Assembly: GCF_021018895.1 (NCBI RefSeq)
Contig: NC_079371.1
Span: 15,494,001 to 15,558,000 of the forward strand
Reading direction: 5' to 3'
DNA from: Seriola aureovittata
Taxonomy: Eukaryota > Chordata > Actinopteri > Carangiformes > Carangidae
Length of the DNA: 64,000 nt
Each line of letters starts with the position of its first letter. The stretch's first letter is position 1. Below, piece after piece: positions 50,745 to 61,874 of this stretch. A program made the translations under genes and the position numbers. The notes below the pieces were generated by a model, which made no database searches, was not told the origin of the DNA, and saw only the letters and a list, made by a program, of their open reading frames with translations.

Positions 50745-51223
50745 TCTTGTGGACTAATTACATCTCAAACCAGGGGGAATACAGCCGAACATGTAATGTC
50801 CTTTCACAAATCATCTCTTTTTATTGCTCAGTACAAAATGGCCAGTTTCAGATCGGACTGAAAGACATACCATGTTGCTTTTTTTTTTTTAAATACTGAG
50901 TTAACGGGTCCTATTATCTACTAATATGCAACGTCTCTTGTATTCGAAAATGAGGGGAAACACGTCTGTTTATGATTGGCATGTTTGCATCTTTGAAATA
51001 AATGTAATGTTTAGGCAAAAAACTTTTCAATATACGGTCAATGATACAGCGAAAGAAGAGAAAAGGGGGGTATTATCCATTTGCTCAACCAAAAGAATAT
51101 TACAGGAAACTCAAAAATTGACAGAAAAAGCAATAATTATCCTGATTATAAACTCAGAATAATTATAGAGACACTCGATAATGACTCGCTTATATGACAA
51201 CAAAACAGTGGACTTCAGTGGAA

Positions 51224-51244
51224 TTCAGCACTACAACAATGAGA
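51224..51244 (+). promoter_or_regulatory. Weak NRSE-like half site downstream of E15
   Basis: TTCAGCACTACAACAATGAG has a good left half only. A better site follows at 51486 in the same gap. Confidence 0.25.
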
Positions 51245-51485
51245 GCTAATCAGCCACCAAATTTATGATACACATTTTGCACATAAGACAATGAACTCTA
51301 TGTATAAGTGCCATTGTGAAAGAAAAAGTGATGAACGTGACACTTGGAAACTGCGCAAAAAAGTAAAATAGTAATGATAACAATAATAATAATAATGAAC
51401 GTAAAAATTAGCGTTGCTTTGAATGTGTAAAAAAAACATTGAAACACCAACAGTATCTTATTATCTGAATAGATTAGTTTGTGTC

Positions 51486-51506
51486 TACAGCTCCATAGAC
51501 AGCGAC
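51486..51506 (+). promoter_or_regulatory. NRSE/RE1-like site downstream of E15
   Basis: TACAGCTCCATAGACAGCGA keeps the core positions but has several changes in the left half. It lies 210 bases beyond the E15 donor. The gap 50745-51715 also has a short AAT-rich repeat near 51377-51395 and nothing else recognised. Confidence 0.5.
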
Positions 51507-51715
51507 TATTGCACTTGAATGGAAAAAAAGGTTAACAAGTTGTTTAGAAGACGCCAGATAAAAACGTCTCTTTGCAAAAGATCACAGAAAGACATATGAA
51601 TAAGAAAAGAAAAGTAATGAACAACTAAATACATTACTAGCAACAAAGCCCAGTCTTTAGTAATGCTTACTGCTTTGTATGAATTCGTAGGCCGCTATGA
51701 ATGTGCTGCTCTTAC

Positions 51716-54103
51716 CTTTTCTTTATTAGGTAAAGTCTGAGTCCGGGTAAAAGTGTCTCCCCCGTTAATGCTGACCAGTTCAGCATCTACAGGCGGAAAC
51801 GGAGCGGGGAAAACCACTACGTCACTCTTGAGCGTGTCTGAGCTGAAACAGACGTCATACTGCTGAGTAGCTTTAGAGTAAGACCAGCTGCCGTCAGGAT
51901 GGGTGGTGATCATTGGGGCGCTGTACCTGCTGAAACTGTCTGTCCTGTGGCATTTGACAGCTATTAAACTGATGAGACTCAGCAGAAAAATCATTGATAC
52001 CGACACAATGGCGATCAGCAGATACAGATTTAAATCAGAGAAGCTGTCCTCCTTTATGGGCACATGTCTGAACTGAGTCTGGATATCAGCTGTGCTTTCA
52101 ACCACCACCACCTCAATAGACACAGTAGCTGACAGAGAGGGTTCTCCGTTATCAGAAACCAAGACCACCAAGGAGTGAGTTTTCAAGTCATTGTCACTCA
52201 TTCTCCTTTTTGTCCTGATTTCTCCGGTGCTGGTTCCGATCCTGAAGAGGTTGTTTCCTTTGGGCTCAGAGAGGTGATAAGAAAGCAGCGCATTGTATCC
52301 AGAGTCTGCGTCTACAGCCCTGATCTTTGCCACAAAGTATCCTGCTTCAGCAGAGTAGGGGATGCTCTCACTGTTAACGGAGCCGTGCTCAGAATAGGGC
52401 GCGAGAACCGCGGGACTGTTGTCATTCTCATCCACGATAAAAACGTTCACAGTCACGTTGCTGCTGAGTGGAGGAACACCAGAGTCTGTGGCCTGAACTT
52501 TAAACTGAAACGTTTTTAACTCCTCGTAGTTAAAGGCCTGCAGGCTGACTATATCTCCAGTCTCTGAGTTGATGTTTACCATTGTCGAGAGAGGCACTGA
52601 GTTGTTGTTGTCATGCAAAAGTGAATATCTCACCTGACCATTTTGATCCATGTCAGCATCAGTTGCTGAAACGGTTTTTATAATTGCTCCTATTGGACTG
52701 TTTTCTTTCACATAGACACTAATTATATTTTCTGTGAACAGAGGTTTGTTATCATTTACATCTGAGACGTGTACAGTAATAGCACTTTTGCTGAAAAGAG
52801 GTGGGGTTCCTTCGTCAGTAGCAGCGATGCTGATATTGTATTGAGATGTGCTCTCTCTGTCGAGTGGACCGTCAACCACCAATGAATAGTAATTCTTATA
52901 GTTTGATTCTAATTTGAAAGGAACATTATTGTAAATTTTACAGTTCACCATCCCATTTTTACTCCCGTCTTTATCAAACACTGAAACAAGCGCAATAGCT
53001 GTGCCAATGGACGCGTCCTCTTTCACGGTGTTTAACAGTGATGTAACTGAAATTTCAGGGGCATTGTCATTGACGTCTAAAATTTCAATAAGTAATTTAG
53101 CATGTGAAGTGAGAGGAGAAGAAACTCCATCACTAGCTTGGACTCGCATCTCAAAAGCATTATTCTCTTCAAAGTTGATATTCTTTTTGTTTGTTACAGT
53201 CCCAGTTTTCGCGTCTATAGCAAACAGATCAGTTTGTTTCCCTCGTCCTACTTTACTGAATGAATACAACACTTGTCCGTTTGAGCCTTCATCTAAATCA
53301 GTAGCGTTTAATGTTATTATCGATGTGCCTATTTTCACATTTTCATACACACTGGCTTTGTACAGAGTTTGACTGAATACAGGAGGATTATCATTGATAT
53401 CTAAAACATTGATTATAATAACCATTGTCCCTGATTTAACAGGAGTTCCTCCATCAATGGCAGTCAGTGTGAGTCGAATTACAGACTGCGTTTCTCTGTC
53501 TAAAACTTTCTGAAGCACTAATTCGGGTATTACACTATCTCCTTTGTATGTATCAATAGAGAAGTGATCGTTTTGACTAAGTTTGTAGGTATTTACAGTA
53601 TTTTTACCGACGTCTGCATCGTCAGCTGGTTGCAGGGGGAATTTAGCCCCTGCTGCTGTGCTCTCAGTAATGTCGATCACCTGTGACGTGCTGAGAAATG
53701 ATGGAGAATTATCATTCACATCCATGATTATAATTTCAATCCGATACAGTTTTAATGGATTATTAATAACTGCTTCTACACTAAGTGAACATTTTTGTTC
53801 ACTGCCGCAGAGTTCCTCTCGATCTATTCTCTCATTAACGTAGAGGACACCAGTCTTTAGATTTACCTCGAAATATTTTGTCTTTGATCCAGAAACGATC
53901 TGAAACATGCGGGTCTCCAAATCCTGGACATTGATGTTCAGATCTTTAGCGATATTTCCGACAACAGTCCCCAGGTTTACCTCCTCTAAAACGGAGTAAG
54001 AGAGCTGCCCAGACACCGCTTCCCAAAAACAATCCAGCAGCACGAACAAGAGATAGATCCACACAGAGCGCGTTCTGCCTGGTAAATGCATAATTCCATA
54101 CAT
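51716..54103 (-). CDS. pcdha: Protocadherin alpha-like variable exon E15
   Basis: This exon encodes 796 residues starting [11 protein letters not shown] (second Met at 54091 gives 792). The order is signal peptide ending CFWEAVSGQ, six EC repeats, transmembrane helix (about 693-716, with SMIF for SVIF) and tail ending LPNKEK. The donor is AAAG/GTAAGA, phase 0. The EC1 loop is CGSEQKC. The juxtamembrane tail reads [11 protein letters not shown]: one codon is missing compared with [12 protein letters not shown] elsewhere (near 51938), without breaking the frame. Confidence 0.92.
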
Positions 54104-54292
54104 CGGGAAACGTCTAAAGAGAAATTCGCCCAGTCACTGACCAAAATAAGGAAATGATAAAGAATCACCAAATAAAAGATGAGGGTTTTTCGCCATATTC
54201 ACTGTTCAATAAGAAATGGTCGTCGCACAGATCTGTTTCGCCCTCACAGTCTCTTTGTTTCAATCTCCCGAGAAATATCATCCACTGAACAT

Positions 54293-54356
54293 GGGAGGAG
54301 CCCAGAACCACTAAGGACGAAGTTCAAATGTGATGGTCTACAATGTCCCCATGTGG
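54293..54356 (-). promoter_or_regulatory. E15 promoter: CSE-like element (CATT variant) plus GGGAGGAG box
   Basis: The minus-strand core at 54331-54356 contains CATGGGGACATTGTAGACCA. GGGAGGAG (plus reading) is at 54293-54300. The flank from the ATG to this box is almost base-for-base the E13 flank. Confidence 0.72.
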
Positions 54357-54585
54357 ACACTTTCAGGAACAACATTCAACTTCAACACACAATAGTAAGA
54401 ACCTTATATTGTTGATTTCTTCTTGAACATTTAGCCAAGCAACTCCATATCTTACAGAAGAGTCAGCAGAACTGATTGATTCTCCAAGTTAACATTGTAT
54501 ACCTTTATGTACTTTTACTTGTATGAAATGTTTTTAGAAATGTGACTCAAAATTTGTTGAGTCAGCTATTGTGGTTACAGAAGAA

Positions 54586-54623
54586 ACACACACACACACA
54601 CACAACACACACACACACACACA
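54586..54623 (+). repeat. CA dinucleotide microsatellite
   Basis: An interrupted (CA)n run of about 38 bases, broken by one AA step. Open frames reading HTHTHT or VCVCVC through it are artefacts of the repeat. Confidence 0.95.
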
Positions 54624-54750
54624 ACCACAACCAATTTCTAGAAGACTGGACTGCACTAAATTCCGTACACTTGCACGGAGTCTTTTATTCCTTATTAATA
54701 AACATATTGTTCCGGTCCGGGGGATTAGACTGAACACACATGCACAAACG

Positions 54751-54771
54751 TTCAGCACCAAGGATAGTGAA
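54751..54771 (+). promoter_or_regulatory. NRSE/RE1-like site downstream of E16
   Basis: TTCAGCACCAAGGATAGTGA has a perfect left half and a partly decayed right half. It lies 280 bases beyond the E16 donor. Apart from the CA repeat the gap 54357-55050 shows nothing else. Confidence 0.65.
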
Positions 54772-55050
54772 ATACCCATTAAAAACCGTGCAACAAGTAA
54801 TGAATGAGATTAGTGATGCATCAACAAATCACATATGTATAACAGGTTCATAACAAGACAAACAAAAGTTTTAAATGTTTCTCTTTGAACTAAATCTGAA
54901 GACTATTTCTTTGTCAGTTAGTAGTCACCATGCGACATGGCATACCGCTTTTTGAAAAATACTGAAAATAAAACTGCAGCTATTCCCAATCAGTCGACGC
55001 AAGTGTAGTATAATACCATGCCTGACCACGTAATGTTAACATGTTCTTAC

Positions 55051-57489
55051 CTTTTCTTTATTAGGTAAAGTCTGAGTCCTGGTAAAAGTGTCTCCTCCAT
55101 TAATACTGATCAGCTCAGCATCTACAGGTGGAAACGGTGCGGGGAAAACCACCATGTCACTCTTGAGCGTGTCTGAGCTGAAACAGACGTCATACTGCTG
55201 AGTAGCTTTAGAGTAAGACCAGCTCCCGTCAGGGTGGGTGGTGATCATTGGGGCGCTGTACCTGCTGAAACTGCCGTCTGTCCTGTGGCATTTGACAGCT
55301 ATTAAACTGATGAGACTCAGCAGAAAGATCACTGACACCGACACAATGGCGATCAGCAGATACAGATTTAAATCAGAGAAGCTGTCCTCCTTTATGGGCA
55401 CATGTCTGAACTGAGTCTGGATATCAGCTGTGTTTTCAACCACCACCACCTCAATAGACACAGTAGCTGACAGGGAGGGTTCTCCGTTATCAGAAACCAA
55501 GACCACCAAGGGGTGAGTTTTCAGGTCATTGTCACTCATTCTCCTCTTAGTCCTGATTTCCCCAGTGCTAGTTCCGATCCTGAAGAGGTTGTTTCCTTTG
55601 GCCTCAGAGAGGTGATAAGAAAGCAGCGCATTGTATCCAGAGTCTGCGTCTACAGCCCTGATCTTTGCCACAAAGTATCCCGCTTCAGCAGAGTAGGGGA
55701 TGCTCTCACTGTTAACAGAACCGTGCTCAGAATAGGGCGCGAGAACCGAGGGACTGTTGTCATTCTCATCCAGGATAAAAACGTTCACAGTCACGTTGCT
55801 ACTGAGCGGAGGAACACCAGAGTCTGTTGCCTGAACTTTAAACTGAAAACTTTTTAACTCCTCGAAGTTAAAGGCCTGCAGGCTGACTATATCTCCAGTC
55901 TCTGAGTTGATGTTTACCATTGTAGAGAGAGGCATTGAGTTACTGTTGTCATGAATAAATGAATATCTCACTTGACCATTTTGATCAGTGTCAGCATCAA
56001 CTGCAGTCACTGTCTTAATAACAGATCCCACTGGACTATTCTCTTTCACATAAACATTAACCAGCGGCTCAGAGAAGCGAGGTGGGTTATCATTGACATC
56101 AGAAACATGAACAGTAACTATGTTGGTGCTGGAGAGAGGTGGAGTCCCTTCATCAGTTGCTACAATAGTAACATTGTACTGAGCCTTAGTCTCTCTATCA
56201 AGCGGACCATTAACTACTAATGAGTAATAATTTCTATAATTTGTGTCCAGTTTAAATGGTGCATTATTTGCAATTACAGCTTTCACTGCCCCGTTTTTAC
56301 CACTATCTTTGTCCAGTACGGAAACAAGTGCAATAGCAGTACCTGCATCAGCGTCCTCCCTCACTGTATTTACCAGTGACGTCACAGTGATCTCAGGAGC
56401 GTTGTCGTTCAGGTCCACCACTTCTACCAGCACTTTACAATGAGCAGACATAGGAGGCTGGCCTTTGTCACTGGCCTGTGCATGAATCTCAAACGCAACA
56501 TTTTCCTCATAGTCAATCTCACCTTTGACTAAAATTGCACCTGTTTTAGAGTCTATTTGAAATAAATCTAAAACCTGATTCTGACCTTTACTTCTCAATG
56601 AATATTCTATTTCACTGTTTAAACCCTCATCTGCGTCTGTCGCATTCAGAATGATTACTCTAGACCCCTTTGGCAAGTTTTCCAGAATTCGAATTTTGTA
56701 TAACGATTCACTGAAAACGGGGGTATTGTCGTTAATATCCAAAACATTGATAATAATTTGTGATGTTCCCGACTTCGGTGGGTTTCCTCCGTCTACTGCA
56801 GTTAGGGTGAGTTTTATAACAGAGTCATGTTCGCGGTCTAAAGCTTTCTGCAGTACTAACTCCGCAGACACGCTATCCCCTCCTTTGTGAATTTCCAAAG
56901 AAAAATAATCATTACTACTAAGCTTGTATGTACTAACACTGTTCTTGTCTACATCCAAATCCGATGCCCCTATCAGACCAAATTTGAGTCCTGGTAAAGA
57001 ACTTTCTGCAATGTCAAGTGATTGTAAATCCTCAGAGAAATGTGGGGCATTATCATTTATATCGACTACATTTATCTCTAAACGATACAGCTTCAGTGGA
57101 TTGTTGATCACGGCCTCTACATTGACGGTGCATTTTGTAGCCTTGGCACAGAGCTCCTCACGGTCTATTCTCTCATTTACATAAAGAACACCCGTTTTCA
57201 GATTTATATCAAAATATTTTCTCTTTGATCCATGAACAATCTGAAACATACGAGACTCTAACTCCTGGACATTGAGATTTAGGTCCTTGGCGATATTTCC
57301 AACAGAAGTCCCCGGGTTTACCTCCTCTGAAACAGAATACGAGAGCTGCGCGGACACCGCTTCCCAGCAATAATTTAACAGCACGAGCACAAAATATATC
57401 CGAAAAAGGTTCGTTCTGCTTGAGAAATGCATAATTATATCCAACACGAAAAATGCATAAGTCCAAGTCCAACCACTACCGTCAAACAC
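55051..57489 (-). CDS. pcdha: Protocadherin alpha-like variable exon E16
   Basis: This exon encodes 813 residues from the first ATG; the inner Met at 57432 (after LDII) aligns with the family and gives 794. The order is signal segment ending YCWEAVSAQ, six EC repeats, transmembrane helix (about 709-732) and tail ending LPNKEK, with KSDMVVF where others have KSDVVVF. The donor is AAAG/GTAAGA, phase 0. The EC1 loop is CAKATKC. From EC3 onwards it is nearly identical to E17 and E18. TGACGTCA is at 56377-56384. Confidence 0.9.
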
Positions 57490-57591
57490 TTATATTAGAA
57501 TCCAGCTGGATAATATTTCTCATCCTTTCTCTCTCTCGCCCTCCTTCTCTTTGTAACAAAGCCCAAAGAAACATCATCATCCTCTGTTTCT

Positions 57592-57655
57592 GGGAGGAGC
57601 CTTGTGCCTTTCCTAAATGACGTCCAGATGTCATGGTCTACAGTGTCCCCGTGTG
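57592..57655 (-). promoter_or_regulatory. E16 promoter: CSE-like element (CACT class) plus GGGAGGAG box
   Basis: The minus-strand core at 57631-57655 contains CACGGGGACACTGTAGACCA. GGGAGGAG (plus reading) is at 57592-57599 and TCTCTTTGTAACAAAGCCCA at 57546-57565. Confidence 0.75.
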
Positions 57656-58190
57656 CTGATGCAAAGTAACTGCATGCAACCTTTGAGTAAGAAAGGACTA
57701 ACTGACCAACTGTGCAAAGTGAAGAATTATCAAACGATCAAAATAAGCAGAATTCGACACAATAACCTGCTTTGTCTCATTGCGAAGTTTTTCAAATGTT
57801 ATTATTATTTTATCCGTAACAATAGACCTTCACCTTACTGATGTAACAGCTACAAAGCTACACAATGTAATAACATGGCGTCCATCACAAATAAAACATT
57901 ACAACACACTAAAGATAGAGAGAGTTAAGATTTTGAATTGCAAATAATAATCAGCTTATTGCCCTCTAGTTTAAATTAAAAAAATTAAAAAAAATTGAAG
58001 GGAATGAAATTCATTTTCAGAGCATTTCTCCAAATTTGATAAACGGGCGTTATTCAGTCATAAAATTAAATTATTGTCACGAAATTCACATAGTTTTGCC
58101 AAGAAAATTATTATTATTTTTTTTTTTAATTATTGGTAAATTTTCCACGTTAGACTCAGTAGACAGCACACTACATACTGCGTTGTTTAT

Positions 58191-58211
58191 TTCAGAACCA
58201 TGCACAACGAC
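58191..58211 (+). promoter_or_regulatory. Degenerate NRSE-like site downstream of E17
   Basis: TTCAGAACCATGCACAACGA keeps the frame of the REST motif with changes at several core bases. It lies 257 bases beyond the E17 donor. The rest of 57656-58467 is AT-rich with nothing recognised. Confidence 0.45.
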
Positions 58212-58467
58212 ATATAGTTTTAGTGGCCTATATTATGAGAGGCTCATGAATTTAAAATAATGGCATCACTCTTGCTCATATACGAATGTACATTTCAAAA
58301 CAATCCCAAAGACTTAAAACAATTATATAAATACAATGTGTAAAATTATTATGAAGACATTTTACTTCATAAGTTAAAAAAAAAATGTTGAGACTTGCTT
58401 TGGCCCTCAGCTGGAGGGGGGAAAATCATATTAACTGAAACATATTGCTATTTCATTATTTTCTTAC

Positions 58468-60903
58468 CTTTTCTTTATTGGGCAGCGTCTGGGTTCTGGT
58501 AAAAGTGTCTCCTCCGTTAATACTGATCAACTCCGCATCTACAGGCGGAAACGGTGCGGGGAAAACCACTACGTCACTCTTGAGTGTGTCTGAGCTGAAA
58601 CAGACGTCATACTGCTGAGTAGCTTTAGAGTAAGACCAGCTCCCGTCAGGGTGGGTGGTGATCATTGGGGCGCTGTACCTGCTGAAACTGCCGTCTGTCC
58701 TGTGGCATTTGACAGCTATTAAACTGATGAGGCTCAGCAGAAAGATCACTGACACCGACACAATGGCGATCAGCAGATACAGGTTTAAATCAGAGAAGCT
58801 GTCCTCCTTTATGGGCACATGTCTGAACTGAGTCTGGATGTCAGCTGTGCTTTCAACCACCACCACCTCAATAGACACAGTAGCTGACAGGGAGGCTTCT
58901 CCGTTATCAGAAACCAAGACCACCAAGGGGTGAGTTTTCAGGTCATTGTCACTCATTCTCCTCTTAGTCCTGATTTCTCCGGTGCTGGTTCCGATCCTGA
59001 AGAGGTTGTTTCCTTTGGGCTCAGAGAGGTGATAAGAAAGCAGCGCATTGTATCCAGAGTCTGCGTCTACAGCCCTGATCTTTGCCACAAAGTATCCCGC
59101 TTCAGCAGAGTAGGGGATGCTCTCACTGTTAACGGAGCCGTGCTCAGAATAGGGCGCAAGAATCGTGGGACTGTTGTCATTCTCATCCAGGATAAAAACG
59201 TTCACAGTCACGTTGCTACTGAGCGGAGGAACACCAGAGTCTGTGGCCTGAACTTTAAACTGAAATGTTTTTAACTCCTCGAAGTTAAAGGCCTGCAGGC
59301 TGACTATATCTCCTGTCTCTGAGTTGATGTTTACCATTGTAGAGAGAGGCATTGAGTTACTGTTGTCATGAATAAATGAATATCTCACTTGACCATTTTG
59401 ATCTGGGTCAGCATCAAGTGCAGTCACTGTCTTAATAACAGATCCCACTGGACTATTCTCTTTCACATAAACATTAACCAGCGGCTCAGAGAAGCGAGGT
59501 GGGTTATCATTGACATCAGAAACATGAACAGTAACTATGTTGGTGCTGGAGAGAGGTGGAGTCCCTTCATCAGTTGCTACAATAGTAACATTGTACTGAG
59601 CCTTAGTCTCTCTATCAAGCGGACCATTAACTACTAATGAGTAATAATTTCTATAATTTGTGTCCAGTTTAAATGGTGGATTATTTGCAATTACAGCTTT
59701 CACTGCCCCGTTTTTACCACTATCTTTGTCCAGTACGGAAACAAGTGCAATAGCAGTACCTGCATCAGCGTCCTCCCTCACTGTATTTACCAGTGACGTC
59801 ACAGTGATCTCAGGAGCGTTGTCGTTCAGGTCCACCACTTCTACCAGCACTTTACAATGAGCAGACATAGGAGGCTGGCCTTTGTCACTGGCCTGTGACC
59901 GAATCTCAAACGCAACATTTTCCTCATAGTCAATCTCACCTTTGACTAAAATTGCACCTGTTTTAGAGTCTATTTGAAATAAATCTAAAACCTGATTCTG
60001 ACCTTTACTTCTCAATGAATATTCTATTTCACTGTTTAAACCCTCATCTGCGTCTGTAGCATTCAGAATGATTACTCTAGACCCTTTTGGCAAATTTTCC
60101 GGAATTTGAATTTTGTATAACGATTCACTGAAAACGGGGATATTGTCGTTGTTGTCTAAAACATTTACAATAATTTGGGATGTCCCTGACTTCGGTGGAT
60201 TTCCTCCGTCTACTGCAGTAAGTGTGAGTTTTATAACAGAGTCATGTTCGCGGTCTAAGGCTTTCTGCAGCACTAACTCCGCAGACACGCTATCCCCTCC
60301 TTTGTGAATTTCCAAAGAAAAAAAATCATTACTACTAAGCTTGTATGTATTCACACCGTTCTTGCCTACATCTAAATCCGATGCCTCTACCAGTCCAAAT
60401 TTGAGTCCTGTAAAAGAACTTTCTGCAATGTCAAGTGATTGTAAATCCTCAGAGAATTGCGGCGCATTATCATTTATATCGACTACATTTATCTCTAAAC
60501 GATACAACTTCAGTGGATTGTTGATCATGGCCTCTACATTGACACTGCATTTTGTAGCCTTCCCACAGAGCTCCTCACGGTCTATTCTCTCATTTACATA
60601 AAGAACACCCGTTTTCAGATTTACGTCGAAATATTTTCTTTTTGATCCACTTACAATGTGAAACATACGAGACTCTAACTCCTGGACATTGAGGTTTAGG
60701 TCCTTGACGATATTTCCAACAGACGTCCCCGGGTTTACCTCCTCTGAAACAGAATACGAGAGCTGTCCAGACACCGCTTCCCAGCAATAATTCAACAGCA
60801 CGACCACAAGATAATAACAAAAAAGGTTCGTTTTGCCTGAGAAATACATAATTATATCCAATACGAAAAATGCAGATATCCAAGTCCAGCCACTCTTCGT
60901 CAA
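58468..60903 (-). CDS. pcdha: Protocadherin alpha-like variable exon E17
   Basis: This exon encodes 812 residues from the first ATG; the inner Met at 60849 gives 794 and aligns with E16. The order is signal segment ending YCWEAVSGQ, six EC repeats, transmembrane helix (about 708-731) and tail ending LPNKEK. The donor is AAAG/GTAAGA, phase 0. The EC1 loop is CGKATKC. It is a recent duplicate of E16, including promoter and 5' flank; differences cluster in EC1-EC2 and early EC3 (EC2/EC3 linker DNNDN here, DINDN in E16). TGACGTCA is at 59794-59801. Confidence 0.92.
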
Positions 60904-61005
60904 ACAGTCATATTAGAGGCCAGCATTGTTACTGATCCTTTTCTCTCTCTCGCCCTCCCTCTCTTTGTAACAAAGCCCACAGAAACATCATCATCCTCTA
61001 TTTCT

Positions 61006-61069
61006 GGGAGGAGCCTTGTGCCTTCCTAAATAATTTCCAGATGTCATGGTCTACAGTGTCCCCGTGTGG
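61006..61069 (-). promoter_or_regulatory. E17 promoter: CSE-like element (CACT class) plus GGGAGGAG box
   Basis: The minus-strand core at 61044-61069 contains CACGGGGACACTGTAGACCA, the same as E16. GGGAGGAG (plus reading) is at 61006-61013 and TCTCTTTGTAACAAAGCCCA at 60960-60979. Confidence 0.77.
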
Positions 61070-61631
61070 TGATGTAAAATAATTGCTTACAGCCTCTGAT
61101 TAACAAAGGAATAACCGACCAACTGTGCAAAGTGAGCAATTTCCTAAGAACAACCCGAACTGTGTTCAGTTATATCAAACAACCAAATGAGCAAAATTCG
61201 ACACAATAGTCTGCTCTGTCTCATTCCAGTGTTTTTTAAATGTTGTTATTTTATCCATAAAAATAGACATTTATATTTTGTTGATGTAACGGCTACAAAG
61301 CATCACAATGTTAAAACATGGCGTCCATTACAAGTAAAACATTACAAGACACTAAAGATACAGACGGAGGTGTAACTGTTGGTTGCGAATAGAATTAATT
61401 TTTTTTCAAAAGGGAAAAACGAATGAAATGAAGAGAATGAAATAAAGTATCAGATTATTTTCTTTAAATGTGATGAAAACGAAGTTTCCATAATTAATTA
61501 GTACATGAATAGCCTAATATTTTATACAATACAAATAGATGTGCCAGGAAAAGATACTACTTCCTTATAAAGGGTAGACAGTTTTCCGCGTTACACTAAG
61601 AAGACCGCACACAGCACATTGCGGTGTTTAT

Positions 61632-61652
61632 TTCAGCACCTTGGACAACGAC
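61632..61652 (+). promoter_or_regulatory. NRSE/RE1-like site downstream of E18
   Basis: TTCAGCACCTTGGACAACGA keeps a perfect TTCAGCACC and GGACA with a change in the CG step. It lies 223 bases beyond the E18 donor. The rest of 61070-61874 is AT-rich with nothing recognised. Confidence 0.62.
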
Positions 61653-61874
61653 ATACACACTCTGCATAGTGTGAGAGGCTTATGAACTTCAGAAAAGCTA
61701 GTGTCATTACTCTAGCTCATGTGCGATTAAAAAAAAAAACTAAGTCAAAAATGATGTCTCTAAATACAATGTGGAAAGTTATTTCACTTCATAAGCGATA
61801 AAAAAACATCGGGAATGCTTTCCGCCCTAAAATCATATACATTGAGGCATATTGCTTTTTAATCATTTTCTTAC

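Noticed and set aside
54534..54807. Open frames with HTHTHT or VCVCVC runs
   Set aside because: Translation of the CA microsatellite in different frames.
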